From Actinoallomurus bryophytorum (lineage in GTDB: Bacteria; Actinomycetota; Actinomycetes; Streptosporangiales; Streptosporangiaceae): DNA of 64,000 bases. The position numbers were made by a program, and so were the translations under genes. The stretch is from assembly GCF_006716425.1 (NCBI RefSeq), contig NZ_VFOZ01000002.1, forward strand, positions 558,001 to 622,000, written 5' to 3'. Positions 62,005 to 64,000 of the stretch are shown in pieces (the stretch's first letter is position 1; each line of letters begins with the position of its first letter). The notes under the pieces are model-generated. The model saw only the letters and a list, made by a program, of their open reading frames with translations. It had not been told where the DNA came from and did not search any database.

Positions 62005-62511
62005 TCACACCCGGTCGAACGGCTCGGGATAGGCGAACATGCCACGGACCCCGGGGTCGTACGCGGACAGCGCGCGTACCTGGAAGTGCGGCCGCCACTC
62101 CGGCACCGCCGGGACGATGCCGTACTCCTCGGCGAGCCGGAACCCGAACCGCTCGTAGTAGCGCGGGTCCCCGAGCAGCACGACCATCGGCTCGCCCAGC
62201 GCGTCCGCCGCGCCCAGCACCGTGTGCACGAGCGCGAGTCCCACGCCGCGCCGCTGGTGGCCGGGGTGCACGCTGAGCGGCCCGAGCGCGAGCACCGGCG
62301 CGGAGCCCACCCACCCGCGGCTGCACACGACATGGCCGACGACACCCGCGGCGTCCGCGACGAACGACAGGGCGGGCAGCCACGCGTCACCGGCGCGCAG
62401 CTCGGTGAGCAGGCGCGCCTCGGGCACCTCCCCACCGGACCGCGCGAACGCGGCGGCGGTCACGTCGTACACGGCCGCGACGTCCCCGGCCGTCTCACGC
62501 CTGATCAGCAT
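62005..62511 (-). CDS. GNAT-family N-acetyltransferase
   Basis: A 168-residue acetyltransferase. Acetyl-CoA motif A is LSVHPGHQRRGVGLALVHTV (Q/R-x-x-G-x-G/A) preceded by a beta-4 strand LALGP; the C-terminal GDPRYYERFGFRLAEEYGI matches the GNAT subgroup that acts on small molecules. Start ATG (MLIRRETAGD); the reading frame extends upstream without family similarity. Convergent with the SDR gene (6 bp) and divergent from the methyltransferase. Substrate unknown. Confidence 0.9.
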   Translation of the reverse strand: MLIRRETAGDVAAVYDVTAAAFARSGGEVPEARLLTELRAGDAWLPALSFVADAAGVVGHVVCSRGWVGSAPVLALGPLSVHPGHQRRGVGLALVHTVLGAADALGEPMVVLLGDPRYYERFGFRLAEEYGIVPAVPEWRPHFQVRALSAYDPGVRGMFAYPEPFDRV

Positions 62512-62556
62512 GGCCCCACGCTGCCGAACCGGCGCCGCACGCGTCAACGCGTTATC

Positions 62557-62588
62557 TGGGATTCCAATATTTGAGACCAACTATCCCA
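62557..62588. promoter_or_regulatory. AT-rich dyad between acetyltransferase and methyltransferase
   Basis: TGGGAT and ATCCCA, 20 bases apart, around an AT-rich core (CCAATATTTGAG) in the 118-bp divergent spacer. It likely marks the promoter region of both genes; the wide spacing makes a specific regulator uncertain. Confidence 0.3.
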
Positions 62589-62629
62589 ATCTACGAGACG
62601 CAGGTAAGGTGATCACGAAAGGCAGGGTG

Positions 62630-63379
62630 ATGATGATGCTCCGAGAATGGGACGCCGAGACGTACGACTCTCTCCCGTTGCCGCACCTCCGCTGGGGAGC
62701 GCGGACGCTCGAACGCTTCTCCTTCGCCGGCGACGAGACCGTGCTGGAGGCGGGCTGCGGCACCGGCCGCGACACCGAGGCGCTGCTCGGGGTGCTCCCC
62801 CGCGGCCGTGTCATCGCGGTCGACGGATCGGCCCGCATGCTGGAACGCCTGCGCACACGGCTCGCGGGCCGGCTCGACCGGGTGGAGGCGATCCAGGCCG
62901 ACCTCACCGCGCCGCTGCCGCTCACCGAGAAGGCCGACGCGGCGTTCAGCGTGGCGACGTTCCACTGGATCCGCGACCACGACGCGCTGTTCGCGAACAT
63001 CGCCGGCGCGCTACGGCCCGGAGCACGGTTCGCGGCCGACTGCGGAGGAAAGGGCAACGTGGCCGCCGTGCAGGCGGCGATCGACGACGTCCTCGGCGAA
63101 CGGACCGACACCTGGAGTTTCGCCGGGGCCGAGGAGACCGGTGAGCGGCTCGAACGCGCCGGGTTCACCGACGTCGAGGTGGCCCTGGTGCCCGACCCCG
63201 CCCGGCTGGAGCCCGGTGCGCAGTTCCACAGCTTCCTGGCGACCGTGGTGCTCGGCGCCCATCTGGACCGGATGCCGCCCGCCGAGCACGAGGAGTTCGT
63301 GACGGCGGTGGCGGACCGGCTCTCCGAGCCGGTCGTGGACTACGTGCGGCTGGTCTTCTCGGCGCGGCGAGCCGGCTGA
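62630..63379 (+). CDS. Class I SAM-dependent methyltransferase
   Basis: A 249-residue methyltransferase of the trans-aconitate methyltransferase-like group. Motif I is VLEAGCGTGRDTEAL, motif II VIAVDGSARML, then AIQADLTAPLP and the motif-post region FSVATFHWIRDHDALFANI. Three consecutive ATG codons at the start (62630-62638) leave the exact first residue open; AGGG upstream fits them. The C-terminus (VVDYVRLVFSARR) resembles trans-aconitate/biotin-type BioC relatives. Divergent from GNAT, convergent with the TPR protein at 12 bp. Confidence 0.9.
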   Translation: MMMLREWDAETYDSLPLPHLRWGARTLERFSFAGDETVLEAGCGTGRDTEALLGVLPRGRVIAVDGSARMLERLRTRLAGRLDRVEAIQADLTAPLPLTEKADAAFSVATFHWIRDHDALFANIAGALRPGARFAADCGGKGNVAAVQAAIDDVLGERTDTWSFAGAEETGERLERAGFTDVEVALVPDPARLEPGAQFHSFLATVVLGAHLDRMPPAEHEEFVTAVADRLSEPVVDYVRLVFSARRAG

Positions 63380-63391
63380 CGGCCGCGCCGC

Positions 63392-63892
63392 TCACTGCGC
63401 CGGATCGGGCTCGATCAGCAGCCGCGCGTAGTTGGCCATCGAGCGCTGGTATCGCGGCAGGTGCCGCGCGAGCGCGCCGACGGCGAGCGAGACGGCCTCG
63501 CGCTCGCGTCCCACATCGGTCAGCGCCAGGGCGAGCGTGGCGCGTACGGCGTCGTCCAGGTGGTCCGACCCGGCGTCCAGCTCGGCGGTGAGCAGCGCGA
63601 CGCTCTCCTCCGGCCGGCCGAGGTTACGCAGCGAGCTGGACATCTGGATCACCGCGCGGCGCCGGTTCTCGCCCGTCAGCCCGGCCTCCAGTGCCTCCCG
63701 GTACAGCGGCACCGCGCGATCCGAATGGCCGGTCGAGTCGAGCGAGCACGCGCGCTCGAAGGCCGCCCGTGCACTGCCCGGCGGCAGCTCGGCGGCGAGT
63801 CCGTCGATCAGCGCCAGGAACTCCGGCTCACTCCGCTCGTCGATCGACGCCCACGCGTCGGCCACCCGCCGTTCCCAGTCCGCATCGCTCAT
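63392..63892 (-). CDS. Tetratricopeptide-repeat protein
   Basis: A 166-residue helical protein of the TPR_5-like family. Repeat-like helical pairs are visible in ERACSLDSTGHSDRAVPLYR, RRAVIQMSSSLRNLGRPEES and VRATLALALTDVGREREAVS. No enzyme motif; such proteins mediate protein contacts. Start ATG (MSDADWERRV); the frame extends 13 codons upstream without support. Ends 12 bp from the methyltransferase stop; the next gene on the same strand ends 43 bp upstream of its start. Confidence 0.82.
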   Translation of the reverse strand: MSDADWERRVADAWASIDERSEPEFLALIDGLAAELPPGSARAAFERACSLDSTGHSDRAVPLYREALEAGLTGENRRRAVIQMSSSLRNLGRPEESVALLTAELDAGSDHLDDAVRATLALALTDVGREREAVSLAVGALARHLPRYQRSMANYARLLIEPDPAQ

Positions 63893-63935
63893 CGGCCCAG
63901 CCTCACACATGCCCCGGTCCGTCATGATCACCGGG

Positions 63936-64000
63936 TCAGTCCGAGAGCTGGGCCACCTGGCGCATCTTGTTGATCGTGTCGAGGGCCGCGACCTTGTAGG
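63936..64000 (-). CDS. 3' end of a gene, product unknown
   Basis: Only the last 20 codons are in the window, ending YKVAALDTINKMRQVAQLSD then TGA. The helical, amphipathic end and 43-bp distance to the TPR gene suggest a real gene in the same transcript. Too short to identify; the bulk lies beyond base 64000. Confidence 0.5.
   Translation of the reverse strand, partial: YKVAALDTINKMRQVAQLSD

Overview
The window is high-GC DNA with strong G/C preference at third codon positions, many GTG starts, GGAGG-type ribosome sites and a typical actinomycete gene set: a SARP/AfsR regulator, NnaR-type HemD regulator, GuaB1, FolP2-like DHPS, DUF1876, CGNR zinc finger, and HxlR/PadR/TetR regulators. It is best read as chromosomal DNA of a filamentous actinobacterium, possibly of the Streptosporangiales; the family assignment is inference. 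I see no tRNA, rRNA, insertion sequence, prophage, plasmid gene or CRISPR array.

Layout. 0-11 kb: a truncated GT2 glycosyltransferase coupled to a NUDIX hydrolase and an L,D-transpeptidase lipoprotein; membrane and DUF2786/DUF1876 genes; a FAD oxidase, an amidase and an amine-oxidase-like flavoprotein; a secreted S53 peptidase. 11-24 kb: PaaI thioesterase, CGNR regulator, Rieske/FolP2 pair, GDP-mannose dehydratase, MFS exporter with a PadR remnant, nitronate monooxygenase, LysR and double Lrp regulators, and a 991-residue SARP. 24-27 kb: NodB deacetylase, GuaB1 GMP reductase, and an OSBS/NSAR-like enolase-superfamily protein that has lost its catalytic lysines.

27.7-36.7 kb is an assimilatory nitrate module: narK diverges from nasA, followed by an NasB-like flavoprotein, nirB, nirD and nnaR. 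Most junctions are 4-nt overlaps. Three copies of an 18-bp motif precede narK, nasA and nirB, which suggests common control, probably by GlnR and/or NnaR. Nitrate is imported, reduced to nitrite and then to ammonium; the HemD-type regulator is encoded last.

36.8-49.9 kb is a mixed accessory stretch: a P-loop kinase, a Vps62-like membrane protein, a GT1 glycosyltransferase behind a compact promoter/hairpin element, MBL hydrolase, quinone oxidoreductase, beta-lactamase-like lipoprotein, HD protein, GlxA regulator, and a DHA2 exporter with divergent HxlR regulator. It ends in a scar made of a TetR 3' fragment, one SnoaL-like gene and a truncated second copy.

49.9-57.7 kb (minus strand) is a nine-gene purine/ureide catabolic operon: uraD, uraH, uricase, an FAD subunit and a 2Fe-2S subunit of a xanthine-dehydrogenase-type enzyme, 8-oxoguanine deaminase, glycerate kinase, allantoinase, allantoicase. 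The molybdopterin catalytic subunit is absent. The last 6 kb hold two SDR enzymes, a secreted alpha/beta hydrolase, a LysR regulator with a palindromic box over its own start codon, a GNAT acetyltransferase, a methyltransferase, a TPR protein and the 3' tip of one more gene.
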